Shown: in pieces, positions 38,532 to 47,447 of the stretch
Numbering within the stretch: the stretch's first letter is position 1
Layout: every line of letters starts with the position of its first letter
Source: Desulfovibrio piger ATCC 29098
GTDB lineage: Bacteria > Desulfobacterota > Desulfovibrionia > Desulfovibrionales > Desulfovibrionaceae
Assembly: GCF_000156375.1 (NCBI RefSeq)
Contig: NZ_DS996359.1
Span: forward strand, 713,797-777,796
DNA: 64,000 nt
Direction: 5' to 3'
The notes under the pieces: generated by a model
Databases searched by the model: none
Seen by the model: the letters and a program-made list of their open reading frames with translations, nothing else
What the model was told of the DNA's origin: nothing
Translations under genes and position numbers: made by a program

Positions 38532-38882
38532 CTACAGGGCAGCCTTGGCCATTTCCACCACCTTGGCGAAGTCGTCCTTGTGGTAGACGGCGAGGTCGGC
38601 CAGAACCTTGCGGTTCAGGGCGATGCCGGCCTTGTTCAGGCCGTGCATGAGGCGGCTGTAGGACAGGCCGTTCAGGCGCGCGCCGGCGTTGATACGCAGG
38701 ATCCACAGGGTGCGGAAGTCGCGTTTGCGGTGCTTGCGGCCGATGAAGGAATACTGGAGCGAACGCTCCACAGCCTCACGGGCGGTACGATACAGACGGC
38801 TGCGGCCACCACGGAAACCCTTGGCCGCGCTCAGGTACTTTTTGTGCCGACGATGAGCGGCGAGACCTCTCTTCACACGCAT
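38532..38882 (-). CDS. rplT: 50S ribosomal protein L20
   Basis: 116 aa. The N-terminus [29 protein letters not shown] and the body ([30 protein letters not shown]) are typical L20. It assembles 23S rRNA early in 50S formation and represses its own operon in some bacteria. An AGGAGGG precedes ATG 38882. An unusually long 273-nt gap separates it from rpmI. Confidence 0.97.
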   Translation of the reverse strand: MRVKRGLAAHRRHKKYLSAAKGFRGGRSRLYRTAREAVERSLQYSFIGRKHRKRDFRTLWILRINAGARLNGLSYSRLMHGLNKAGIALNRKVLADLAVYHKDDFAKVVEMAKAAL

Positions 38883-39155
38883 GGGGGGTACCCTCCTTTC
38901 GCCCGGCCAAGGCGGAGGTTTTGTGCCTGCCGGGGAAAAAAATTGATCCCAGATGGGGCGCAAATTGCTTGAAAAGAACGGCTTTGCGCTGGCCGTCGCC
39001 CCTGTGGGGCGCTGCGCCTCGCGGCGGTGCTGCGGCGGTCATGCCGCCTCCCGCATGCGGGCGCGCAATCCAGACGGATCAGAATTCACGCCGTCACGCT
39101 CTCGCGTTCCGGCACGGACGCTCCGCGCACGGAGCTTCCGCAAGGCTCGGGATGA
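38883..39155. other. Long rpmI-rplT spacer
   Basis: About 270 nt between two genes that normally lie close together. It holds a 12-bp palindrome CCCGCATGCGGG (39050-39061) and a CGCCCC-TGT-GGGGCG hairpin near 39000, but no ORF. Possible site of L20-dependent regulation. Confidence 0.4.
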
Positions 39156-39353
39156 CTAGCCGTTGGGCAGCATCCGGCGCACGGCCTTCTCGTTGGTGCG
39201 GTCAACGATGGCGGCCTGGCCCAGGCGCATCTTGCGGCCGGGAGCCTTCTTGGTGAGGATGTGGCGCAGATTCTGACGACGACGCTTGAACTTGCCGCTG
39301 CCGGTGAGCTCGAAACGCTTGGCCGCGGAACGCCGGGTTTTGATCTTGGGCAT
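39156..39353 (-). CDS. rpmI: 50S ribosomal protein L35
   Basis: 65 aa. [24 protein letters not shown] and the tail [11 protein letters not shown] are typical. AAGGAG precedes ATG 39353. It lies between infC and rplT, the standard order for this operon. Confidence 0.97.
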   Translation of the reverse strand: MPKIKTRRSAAKRFELTGSGKFKRRRQNLRHILTKKAPGRKMRLGQAAIVDRTNEKAVRRMLPNG

Positions 39354-39374
39354 GATATACTCCTTAGCGAATAA

Positions 39375-39397
39375 CCTGCCCGTACACTACGGGCAGG
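39375..39397 (-). promoter_or_regulatory. 23-bp hairpin in the rpmI leader
   Basis: A perfect 10-bp stem CCTGCCCGTA / TACGGGCAGG with a 3-nt loop sits 11 nt upstream of the rpmI ribosome-binding site. In other bacteria L20 or IF3 control this operon through leader structures, so this could be such a site; no U-tract follows strongly. Confidence 0.5.
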
Positions 39398-39513
39398 AAC
39401 GGCATATTGCCTGAAAAAGCCGTGCGGCGCAAGTGCAAAAATGCAGGGGCGCGCAGGCAGTCCTGACGGCACAGGCCACCTGTGACGTCAGGAAAAAAGG
39501 CTCTGGCGAAGGA

Positions 39514-40044
<531 letters not shown>

Positions 40045-40045
40045 G

Positions 40046-41992
40046 TTAGGAGAAGCTATAGCGCATCCCTCCATTCTTGAAAGGCTCTTCGCTGTCCGTG
40101 CGGATCAGGGCAGCCACTTCCGCCACGGACTTGAGCCCCAGGTTGTCCCCATTGCGCAGACGCACATTGACGCCGCCCGCCTGCGCTTCCTTTTCTCCAA
40201 CCACCAGAATATACGGCACCTTGGCCAGCTGCGCCTCGCGCACCTTGAAGCCCAGCTTCTCGTTGCGCGTATCGGCCGTCACGCGGATCCCCAGAGCTTT
40301 CAGCTCCTCGCAGGCCTTGAGCGCGGCTTCGTTGTGGGCATCGGTGACCGTCAGGATCCGGGCCTGTTCGGGCGCCAGCCAGGTGGGCATGGCACCGGCG
40401 TACTGTTCGATGAGCACACCGATGAAGCGCTCCAGCGAGCCCATGATGGCCCGGTGCACCATGACAGGACGATGGCGTTCGCCGTCCTGGCCCACATAGG
40501 TCAGGTCGAAACGTTCGGGCAGGGTGAAGTCCACCTGGATGGTGGAGCACTGCCATTCGCGACCGATGCAGTCCAGCAGGCGCACGTCGATCTTGGGACC
40601 GTAGAAGGCGCCGTCGCCCTCGTTGATCTCGTAGGGCATGTCGGCCTTCTTCACGGCCTCGATCAGGGCATTGGTCGCCAGTTCCCAGGCTTCGTCGGTA
40701 CCGATGCTGTCCTTGGGACGGGTGGAGATGCCCACCTTGTAGTCGAAGCCGAACAGGTGCATCAGGTCGCGGATCAGGTGGATGACACCGAGGATCTCGC
40801 CTTCCAGCTGTTCGGGCGTGCACAGGATGTGGGCATCGTCCTGGGTGAACTGACGCACACGCAGCAGGCCGTGCAGGGTGCCGCTCTTTTCGTGGCGGTG
40901 CACCACGCCCAGCTCGAAGTAGCGCTGGGGCAGGTCACGGTAGCTGCGCAGATCGTTGCGGTAGATCAGCATGTGCGAGATGCAGTTCATGGGCTTGATG
41001 CCGTACTGATCGTCCTCGATCTGGGTGAAATACATGTTCTGGCGGTAGTGGTCGTAGTGACCGGAACGCTGCCAGGTCTCCACGCGCAGCAGCTGCGGGC
41101 CCTGCACCAGGTCATAGTTGCGCTTGATGTGCTCGCGACGCCAGAAGTCTTCCAGGATGGTGCGCATCATCATGCCCTTGGGCAGCCAGAAGACCATGCC
41201 GGGGGCCACGTCTTCATGGAAGGTGAAGAAGCCCAGTTCACGGCCCAGCTTGCGATGGTCGCGGCGCTTGGCCTCTTCCAGCTGCTTCAGATAGGCGTTG
41301 AGGGCCTTCTCGTCGGCAAAGGCGGTGCCGTACAGACGGGAGAGCATGGGATTCTTTTCGTCGCCGCGCCAGTAGGCACCGGCAGCGGAAAGGATCTTGC
41401 TGGCCTTGGAGAAGCCGGTGTGCGGCACGTGGGGGCCGCGGCACAGGTCGGTGAAATCACCGCAGGTGTACAGGGAGACCGTGTCGCCCTCGATGCCTTC
41501 GATGATCTCCACCTTGAAGTTCTCGCCCATCTTGCTGAATTTTTCGATGGCATCGGCCTTGCTCATGGTGGTGCGCACGAAGGGCAGGCGTTCGTTGACG
41601 ATGCGCTGCATCTCGGCTTCGATGGCCGGGAAGTCTTCGCTGGAGAAGGGCTTTTCCACGTCGAAGTCGTAGTAGAAGCCGTTTTCCACCGCAGGACCGA
41701 TGGTCACCTTGGCCGAGGGATAAAGCTTTTTCACCGCGGCGGCCATGACATGGGCCGTGGAATGGCGGATCATGCTCAGGCCTTCGGGAGAATCAGCGTA
41801 CACGGGAGTGATGTCGGTACACTGGGCGGGAACGGTGGCGGAAAGATCGCACAAAGTCTCCGTGCCCTCTGCGGTCACACGCGCAGCCACCACGGATTTG
41901 AATTTTTTGCCGCTCAGCGCTTTCTGCAGAACAGCGGCCACATCACCCTGTTCGGGGGCGTCCACCACCTGTCCTTCCACGCGGACATCCAT
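40046..41992 (-). CDS. thrS: Threonyl-tRNA synthetase
   Basis: 648 aa. Domains: TGS (1-~65), editing/second domain ([35 protein letters not shown]), class II core (EVYGD-like, [41 protein letters not shown]) and anticodon-binding C-terminal domain ([25 protein letters not shown]). It charges tRNA-Thr. First gene of the thrS-infC-rpmI-rplT cluster. Confidence 0.96.
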   Translation of the reverse strand: MDVRVEGQVVDAPEQGDVAAVLQKALSGKKFKSVVAARVTAEGTETLCDLSATVPAQCTDITPVYADSPEGLSMIRHSTAHVMAAAVKKLYPSAKVTIGPAVENGFYYDFDVEKPFSSEDFPAIEAEMQRIVNERLPFVRTTMSKADAIEKFSKMGENFKVEIIEGIEGDTVSLYTCGDFTDLCRGPHVPHTGFSKASKILSAAGAYWRGDEKNPMLSRLYGTAFADEKALNAYLKQLEEAKRRDHRKLGRELGFFTFHEDVAPGMVFWLPKGMMMRTILEDFWRREHIKRNYDLVQGPQLLRVETWQRSGHYDHYRQNMYFTQIEDDQYGIKPMNCISHMLIYRNDLRSYRDLPQRYFELGVVHRHEKSGTLHGLLRVRQFTQDDAHILCTPEQLEGEILGVIHLIRDLMHLFGFDYKVGISTRPKDSIGTDEAWELATNALIEAVKKADMPYEINEGDGAFYGPKIDVRLLDCIGREWQCSTIQVDFTLPERFDLTYVGQDGERHRPVMVHRAIMGSLERFIGVLIEQYAGAMPTWLAPEQARILTVTDAHNEAALKACEELKALGIRVTADTRNEKLGFKVREAQLAKVPYILVVGEKEAQAGGVNVRLRNGDNLGLKSVAEVAALIRTDSEEPFKNGGMRYSFS

Positions 41993-42030
41993 GCTTATAC
42001 TCCTTCAGGCGCCCTTGTCGGGCGTATGGT

Positions 42031-42070
42031 ACAAAAAAAGGAATGGGGAGGCTGAAAAACCTCCCCATCT
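42031..42070 (-). terminator. Terminator between tRNA-Val and thrS
   Basis: An 8-bp stem TGGGGAGG / CCTCCCCA with an 8-nt loop is followed on the minus strand by CTTTTTTTGT. It lies between the tRNA-Val 3' end and thrS, so it either ends the tRNA transcript or serves as a thrS leader attenuator. Confidence 0.8.
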
Positions 42071-42151
42071 TCAAAAAACGTGCTGCTTTCGTGCAGCTAT
42101 CTGGCGGGCACCGCCCCTGTCGCCACGGGCTCATGCCCTTATTATTTTATT

Positions 42152-42228
42152 TGGTAGGAACGAGCAGACTTGAACTGCTGACCCCTTCCGTGTCAAGGAA
42201 GTGCTCTAGCCACCTGAGCTACGCTCCT
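42152..42228 (-). tRNA. tRNA-Val(GAC)
   Basis: Read on the minus strand it folds as a cloverleaf: acceptor AGGAGCG with CGTTCCT (one G-U wobble), D-stem GCTC/GAGC, anticodon stem CTTCC/GGAAG with loop TTGACAC (anticodon GAC, valine), T-stem AGCAG/CTGCT with TTCAAGT, discriminator A and an encoded CCA. The T-rich DNA upstream of its 5' end (42270-42330) probably holds its promoter. Confidence 0.93.
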
Positions 42229-42401
42229 ACTCCAAGAGGCGAAGTCTTATCTAGCGAAAACCACCCCCTGAGTCAACAACTTTTTTTAATTTTTTTTTCT
42301 TTTTTATTTTCAGAAGGTTGTAGGAGCATTTTTGCCCATCTTTTTGCCCGTTTTTTGCGGGAGTCGCCCAAAATGCGCAAAGGGGCCTGAACGTGAGGAA
42401 C

Positions 42402-42440
42402 AAAAAAAGCGCATTTTTTTCGAAAAAAAAGCGCTTTTTT
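42402..42440. terminator. Bidirectional terminator after trmFO
   Basis: AAAAAAGCGC at 42403-42412 pairs with GCGCTTTTTT at 42431-42440 around an A/T-rich inner stem, with A- and T-runs on both flanks. It lies 26 nt past the trmFO stop. Confidence 0.9.
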
Positions 42441-42466
42441 CTCAGCGGATCAGAAAGACGGTCCCG

Positions 42467-43804
42467 CTACAGCCCCTGTTCCGCACGCCAGGCAGCGAAA
42501 CGTTCGCGTGCCCGGGCCGAGTAGAGGGCCTTGCGATCCTTCTTTTTGGCTTTTTCATCCAGTTCCGGCATGAGGCCGAAATGGGCATTGGACGGCTGGA
42601 AGTGCTTCACCGGGGTGCGCAGATGGTTGAGCAGGGCACCCAGCGCGCATTCCAGCGGCGGCAGGGCCAGCTCTCTGCCCTGGGCGCGGGCGGCCAGCAG
42701 CATGCCCAGCCACATGCCGCAGGCGGCGGATTCCAGATAGCCTTCCACACCGGTGATCTGCCCGGCCAGGAAGACGCGGGGCCGCGCCTTGAGCGACAGA
42801 TCCTCGTTCAGGGCCACGGGCGCGTTCACGTAGGTGTTGCGGTGCATGCTGCCGAAGCGGGCGAACTCCGCCTTTTCCAGACCGGGCACCATGCGGAACA
42901 CGCGCGCCTGTTCGCCATAGGTCAGCTTGGTCTGGCAGCCCACCAGATTGCAGGTCTCGCCGTTGAGGGTCTCGGCCCGCAGCTGCAGGATGGCCCAGGG
43001 ACGGCGGCCGGTACGCGGGTCCACGAAGCCCACGGGCTTCAGCGGGCCGAAGGTCAGGGTGCGCGGGCCGCGCTCGGCCAGGGCCTCCACCGGCATGCAG
43101 CCTTCGAAATGTTTCTCTTTCTCGAATTCCCGGGCGCCCACCTTCTGCGCTTCCAGTAGGGCATTGTAGAAGGCTTCGTATTCTTCCTTGTTCATGGGGC
43201 AGTTGAGATAGTCGCCGCCCGTTTCGCCCTTTTCCTGCCCGTAGCGCGAGGCACGGAACACGATGTCCATATTCAGGGAGTGCGTCCAGACGATGGGCGC
43301 GATGGCATCATAAAAATAGCAGTGATCGCCGCCCACCACCTCGGCCAGCGAGGCGGAAAGGTTCTCCGAAGCCATGGGCCCGGCCGCCAGCACCACGGTC
43401 TCGAAGCCGTCCAGCGCGGGATCGTCCAGGGACGTGATCTGCCGGTGCACCAGCGTGATGCCGGGCGTGGACCGGATGCGCTGCGTCATGGCCGCCGAGA
43501 AGGCCTCGCGGTCCACGGCCAGCGCCTTGCCCGCAGGCACGCGGTGGGCGTCGGCCAGCTCCATGAAGTCGCTGCCCAGTTCGCGCATCTCGGCCTTGAG
43601 CAGGCCGATGCCGGACGTCAGTTCGTCCGAGCGCAGGGAATTGGAACAGACCAGCTCCGCCAGCCCGTCATTGACATGGGCCGGGGAACGGAATTCCGGC
43701 TTCTGTTCGAACAGGGTCACTTGCAGACCGGCCCGCGCCAGACGCAGGGCACATTCGCAACCGGCCAGGCCGCCACCAATAACCGCATAGCTGTGTTCAG
43801 TCAC
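42467..43804 (-). CDS. trmFO: Folate-dependent tRNA uracil-54 methyltransferase TrmFO
   Basis: 445 aa FAD enzyme. The N-terminal dinucleotide motif YAVIGGGLAGCECALRLARAG, the catalytic-cysteine region and TFGPLKPVGFVDPRTG are TrmFO hallmarks. It makes ribothymidine at position 54 using methylene-THF as the carbon donor. The start is GTG 43804, since AAGGAG is 7 nt upstream; ORF extension to 43828 has no family sequence. Confidence 0.94.
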   Translation of the reverse strand: MTEHSYAVIGGGLAGCECALRLARAGLQVTLFEQKPEFRSPAHVNDGLAELVCSNSLRSDELTSGIGLLKAEMRELGSDFMELADAHRVPAGKALAVDREAFSAAMTQRIRSTPGITLVHRQITSLDDPALDGFETVVLAAGPMASENLSASLAEVVGGDHCYFYDAIAPIVWTHSLNMDIVFRASRYGQEKGETGGDYLNCPMNKEEYEAFYNALLEAQKVGAREFEKEKHFEGCMPVEALAERGPRTLTFGPLKPVGFVDPRTGRRPWAILQLRAETLNGETCNLVGCQTKLTYGEQARVFRMVPGLEKAEFARFGSMHRNTYVNAPVALNEDLSLKARPRVFLAGQITGVEGYLESAACGMWLGMLLAARAQGRELALPPLECALGALLNHLRTPVKHFQPSNAHFGLMPELDEKAKKKDRKALYSARARERFAAWRAEQGL

Positions 43805-44630
43805 GCCATCTCCTTTTGTTGGCCGCATCTTTGCCCAATCTGGGCCCGGAAGGCAAGGGGGAGCAGGAGCGGAGGCGGCGGGGAGGAAGGGGGCTGGTCT
43901 GTCTGTTGGCAGAGCCAGGGTCGTTCGGGGGAAGGGCTGCCTTTTGGAAAAGGCTCCCCTTCCCCCGTGCCCCCATCCCCGCGAAAACTTTTGTTCCGGT
44001 CAGTGCGAGGGGAGCGTGCGGGCGGCGGATGCCCCGGGCGCGTGGGTCTCCCGGAGTTTCCCTTTTACTATCGACGACCGCAGCGGGCTCTCTGGGTGCG
44101 TGGGGCGCCCGTGTGCGGCGTGGGCGTCTGTTGGGAGCCGTGATGGGGGACTGGGTACTGGAGCTGCGGAGGAGACGTTGCGACAGGCCTGTCATCGGGA
44201 GATGTTTTTTGTGTGGGGGGAGGAGGGTTGCCTGGATGCGGTGCGGGCAGATCCATCCCTTTATAAGAGGAGGGAGAGCTGGGGACAGGACGGTGCGCAG
44301 GGGGATGTCGTCGCCGGGACCGGCATAGCGGGAAAGAGTGAAGACAACAGGGGACGGATGGATGGGCCGTCCTTGCGGGAAAGAAGACAGGGGAGAAGCG
44401 GGTCGCCACAGGGCATCCGGCAGAGCGGCTGAAAAAAAATTTTTTTGCACAGGCATCGATCGGAACTTGCCGACAATGGTTCCTGAAAATCCCCGCAGGC
44501 GGCGTGCTTTCTTGCTGACAGAGAAGCGGATGGAGCGGTCCATGGGGCCGGCTGCGGCCTGTCCGTGAGTGTGGGCACAAAACGGCTGTCCCGTGTCCGT
44601 ATCCTGCGGGTCGGCAAGGCTTTGGGCCTC
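43805..44630. other. Long gene-free region upstream of trmFO
   Basis: About 825 nt with no supported gene. It contains one copy of a dispersed hairpin repeat (43925-43999, see below) and AT runs (A8T8) near 44430. Long open frames here are antisense shadows of GC-rich DNA. Confidence 0.5.
43925..43999 (-). repeat. Dispersed hairpin repeat, copy B
   Basis: On the minus strand it starts CCGGAACAAAAGTTTT, then a G-rich stretch, then a long imperfect stem whose arms are purine-rich (GGGGGAAGGGG) around a TTTTCCAAAA core. The same order and sequence appear on the plus strand at 62486-62570, so this is a two-copy family in inverted orientation. Confidence 0.6.
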
Positions 44631-44659
44631 TTGCCCGCTGTCCGCATGTGCGCTACATC
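44631..44659 (+). promoter_or_regulatory. Candidate dut promoter
   Basis: TTGCCC (44631-44636), 17-bp spacer, TACATC (44654-44659). The dut ATG is only about 8 nt beyond, which would make the mRNA nearly leaderless and would explain the lack of a ribosome-binding site. Confidence 0.4.
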
Positions 44660-44666
44660 TCACGCC

Positions 44667-45146
44667 ATGAGCAATTTTTCCGTACCCACCTGCCCCGTGC
44701 GCCTCGCTTTCGTGCGCGAAGGGGCCCGTTCCCTGTACGCCGGTCAGCTTGAACCGGCCACGGCCTTCTCGGCCGGTATCGACCTGCGCGCCTGTCTGGA
44801 CGAGGATAGTGTGCGCATCCCTGCCGGAGGCCGTTTTTGCGTGCCTGCGGGCATCAGCGTGCAGCCCTGCGAGGCCGGTTTTGCGGGTTTCCTCTATTCC
44901 CGCAGCGGCCTTGGTGCGCGCGAAGGCCTGACCGTGGCCCAGGGAGTGGGGGTCATCGACCCCGATTATACGGGCGAGATCCTCGTCATGCTGCTCAACA
45001 CCTCGGGCGAGGAGCGCATCCTCAAGCGTGGGGAGCGCATGGCCCAGCTTGTTTTCCAGCCCTTTGTCCGCCCTGTCTGGCAGGAGGTGGAGAGCCTTTC
45101 TGCTACGGAGCGCGGTGCGGGCGGCTTCGGACATACGGGACGCTAA
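44667..45146 (+). CDS. dut: dUTP diphosphatase
   Basis: 159 aa. The five dUTPase motifs are present in order: AGIDLRACL, the YSRSGLGAREGL region, GVGVIDPDYTGEI, ERMAQLVF and GAGGFGHTG. It hydrolyses dUTP to keep uracil out of DNA and to feed dTMP synthesis. ATG 44667 gives the family length; an in-frame ATG upstream at 44646 is possible. No Shine-Dalgarno is visible. Confidence 0.93.
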   Translation: MSNFSVPTCPVRLAFVREGARSLYAGQLEPATAFSAGIDLRACLDEDSVRIPAGGRFCVPAGISVQPCEAGFAGFLYSRSGLGAREGLTVAQGVGVIDPDYTGEILVMLLNTSGEERILKRGERMAQLVFQPFVRPVWQEVESLSATERGAGGFGHTGR

Positions 45147-45344
45147 TCTCCGCCGGGGGATGCCGTCGGCCGGGGCCATGAGGCGAGTGTTGCGGCGTGT
45201 GCCGCGGGCCATGCCTGCCGCTGGGCCGGGGACGTTTGTTTTCCCGGCGGGCCTCCCGTTTTTTCCAAAGCCTTTTCTGTTTCACGATTGCCGGGGCACG
45301 TGCCCCGTGGGATGGCGCAAGGCCTCCCAGCAAAGGAGTTGACC

Positions 45345-46547
45345 ATGTCCGACACATTTTCCGCCGTCAAAGCCCAGGAAGAAGCACTGCTTTGCCGTTC
45401 CTACAGCCGATATCCCGTGGCTGTGGTCCGAGGCAAGGGCTCGCGGTTGTGGGACGTGGACGGTAAGGAATATGTGGACCTGCTGGCCGGCATCGCGGTG
45501 ACCGCCCTGGGCCACTGCAACGACGAGGTCTGCGCCGCCCTGGAAGCCCAGGCCCACAAGCTCTGGCACGTCAGCAACCTCTTCTATCAGGAAGAGCAGC
45601 TGGAGCTGGCCCGCCTGCTGCTGAGCACCAGCCATCATGGCAAGGCCTTCTTCTGCAATTCCGGCGCCGAGGCCAACGAGGCCTGCATCAAGCTGGCCCG
45701 TCGCTACATGCGCAAGGTCAAGCAGCGCGACGCCTACGAGATCATCACCCTGGGCGGCTGCTTCCACGGCCGTACCTTCGGTGCGCTGGCCGCTACGGGC
45801 CGCGAGAGCCTGAGCGACGGTTTCACGCCGCTGCCCGAAGGCTTCAAGCAGGTGCCCGCCAATGACCTGGCCGCGCTGGAAGCCGCCATCACGCCCGCCA
45901 CGGCGGCGGTGCTGGTGGAAGTGGTGCAGGGCGAAGGCGGCATCGTGCCCCTGCCGGGCGATTACCTGCGCGGTGTGGAGGCCCTGTGCCGCAAGCACGA
46001 CATCCTCTTCATCTGCGACGAAGTGCAGGCCGGTCTGTGCCGTACCGGTACCTTCTGGGCCTTCCAGCAGCACGGCCTGACCCCGGACGCCATCAGCATG
46101 GCCAAGTCCCTGGCCAACGGCCTGCCCATGGGCGCCATGCTGGCCACCGACGAGATGGCCAAGGGCTTCGAGGCCGGCAGCCATGCCACCACCTTTGGCG
46201 GCGGCGCGCTGGCCTCCGGTGTGGCGGCCAAGTGCGTGGAGATCATGCTCCGCGACAAGCTGGCCGACCGTGCCGCCGAGCTGGGCAAGCATGTGATGGA
46301 CCGCGTCCGCGCCATCCAGGACAAGCTGCCCGGTACCGTGCGTGAAGTGCGCGGCCTGGGCCTGATGATCGGCATCGAGCTGGCGGTGGATGCCGCCGCC
46401 GTGTGGCGCGAACTCATCGCCCGCGGCTTCATCTGCAACCTGAGCCACGGCGTGACCCTGCGTCTGCTGCCCGCCCTGACCATCGACAAGGCCGACCTCG
46501 ACGCCTTTATCGATACGCTGGAAGACATCCTGCGCACGGCAAAGTAG
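45345..46547 (+). CDS. argD: Acetylornithine aminotransferase
   Basis: 400 aa class III PLP-dependent aminotransferase. Landmarks are FCNSGAEANEACIKLARRY, GGCFHGRTFGALAATG, VEVVQGEGGIVPL, IFICDEVQAG and the PLP lysine in SMAKSLANGLPMGA. It makes N-acetylornithine for arginine biosynthesis and may also act in lysine synthesis. GGAG precedes ATG 45345. Confidence 0.94.
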   Translation: MSDTFSAVKAQEEALLCRSYSRYPVAVVRGKGSRLWDVDGKEYVDLLAGIAVTALGHCNDEVCAALEAQAHKLWHVSNLFYQEEQLELARLLLSTSHHGKAFFCNSGAEANEACIKLARRYMRKVKQRDAYEIITLGGCFHGRTFGALAATGRESLSDGFTPLPEGFKQVPANDLAALEAAITPATAAVLVEVVQGEGGIVPLPGDYLRGVEALCRKHDILFICDEVQAGLCRTGTFWAFQQHGLTPDAISMAKSLANGLPMGAMLATDEMAKGFEAGSHATTFGGGALASGVAAKCVEIMLRDKLADRAAELGKHVMDRVRAIQDKLPGTVREVRGLGLMIGIELAVDAAAVWRELIARGFICNLSHGVTLRLLPALTIDKADLDAFIDTLEDILRTAK

Positions 46548-46571
46548 GCTGATTCCTTCAGACACATTCCT

Positions 46572-46612
46572 GGCTCCCGTGCCGCCGGCCGGTGCGGGAG
46601 CCTCTTTGTTGC
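46572..46612 (+). terminator. Terminator after argD
   Basis: GGCTCCCG at 46572-46579 pairs with CGGGAGCC at 46595-46602, followed by TCTTTGTTGCATTTTT, 25 nt past the argD stop. Confidence 0.8.
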
Positions 46613-46691
46613 ATTTTTGAGAGGGCAGCCTCAGTACGGCCCCTGTGGGCCCGCCGGCCCTGATTTTTTCTTTGGGTCTGCGGGCGGACTC

Positions 46692-46720
46692 TTTACAGGA
46701 TGGGGCGCCTGTGCTACACA
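46692..46720 (+). promoter_or_regulatory. Promoter of the DksA-like gene
   Basis: TTTACA (46692-46697), 17-bp spacer and TACACA (46715-46720). A 7-bp inverted repeat GCCTGTG-CTA-CACAGGC (46707-46723) overlaps the -10 and may be an operator. Confidence 0.5.
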
Positions 46721-46739
46721 GGCCCGCACCAATCCACTA

Positions 46740-46768
46740 CGGCAATCCCGGCTCATGCGGGATTGCCG
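46740..46768 (+). promoter_or_regulatory. Leader hairpin upstream of the DksA-like gene
   Basis: A perfect 11-bp stem (CGGCAATCCCG / CGGGATTGCCG, 7-nt loop) is followed by a CTTGCTTTAAGGAG that includes the ribosome-binding site, 22 nt before the start codon. Could be an attenuator or an RNA-stability element. Confidence 0.5.
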
Positions 46769-46790
46769 CTTGCTTTAAGGAGACAGATGC

Positions 46791-47009
46791 ATGGATGTTT
46801 TTGACCAGGCCACTGAACTTGAACGTCTGGACCGTGAAGCTGCCCTCTCCCGCGCCCGCGCTGCCATGGACCAGGGCGGTCCCGACTGGATCGACGGCGT
46901 GGCCTGCTGCCGCGAATGCGGCGAGCCCATCCCCCAGAAGCGTCTGGAGGCCCTGCCCGGCGTCGGTCTGTGCCGCGCCTGTCAGGAAGAACGCGAAAGC
47001 GGACGCTAG
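46791..47009 (+). CDS. DksA/TraR-type C4 zinc-finger protein
   Basis: 72 aa, the length of TraR-like proteins. The zinc-binding cysteines are C40-x2-C43 and C61-x2-C64 (CRECGEPIPQKRLEALPGVGLCRACQ), the classic DksA/TraR finger with the downstream helix. Short members bind the secondary channel of RNA polymerase and modulate stress responses without a long coiled-coil. AAGGAG is 8 nt upstream of ATG 46791. Confidence 0.9.
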   Translation: MDVFDQATELERLDREAALSRARAAMDQGGPDWIDGVACCRECGEPIPQKRLEALPGVGLCRACQEERESGR

Positions 47010-47033
47010 CATTTTTTGATAACGGACAACCGG

Positions 47034-47066
47034 AGGCCGGAGCCCTTGAGACTCCGGCCTTTTTGC
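47034..47066 (+). terminator. Terminator after the DksA-like gene
   Basis: Stem AGGCCGGAG at 47034-47042 with CTCCGGCCT at 47052-47060, followed by TTTTTGC. Confidence 0.9.
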
Positions 47067-47389
47067 GTTGGGCTTCCCTGTTTGCAGCGCGGCCCTGCAT
47101 AAGGGAGAGGCCTCCTGCAGGAGGCGTGGGGGCATGCTGGGGGGAAGACGTCCGGGATACGGGCAGGAGCCGTGTCTGCTTTTTTGCCGGGCCGGAGGAC
47201 AGGCGGCGATGGTGATGCGCTGTCCTTTTGCCGCATTGCGGTGATGTTTGAGGAAGCCGACGTGACAGGCCGTCCCTCATGGCGTTGTACGCTCCCGCTT
47301 GCGGAGAGGCCGCAGGACAGACCGGTGGCGCTGCCGGGCGATACCCGTCGCCGGACGGGGCGCGGGCTCTTGGCCGCTTCACGCAGGGC
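47067..47389. other. Gene-free spacer between convergent units
   Basis: About 320 nt with no ORF or RNA that I can support, ending at the roo terminator. Confidence 0.45.
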
Positions 47390-47422
47390 ATAAAAAAACG
47401 GCGTCCCCGTCTGGGGACGCCG
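47390..47422 (-). terminator. Terminator of the rbo-rub-roo operon
   Basis: A 10-bp stem CGGCGTCCCC / GGGGACGCCG with a GTCT loop, followed on the minus strand by TTTTTTTATG, 25 nt past the roo stop. Confidence 0.93.
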
Positions 47423-47447
47423 CAGGACATTCGGAAAGATGCGGGGC

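Noticed and set aside
41993-42230. T-box leader in front of thrS
   Set aside because: No T-box motif (AGGGTGGAACCGCG-like) and no specifier stem; the segment holds a tRNA gene and a simple terminator.
43797-45212. A 471-residue minus-strand open frame across the trmFO-dut gap
   Set aside because: It runs antisense through dut and has no family features; the region also contains a repeat copy.
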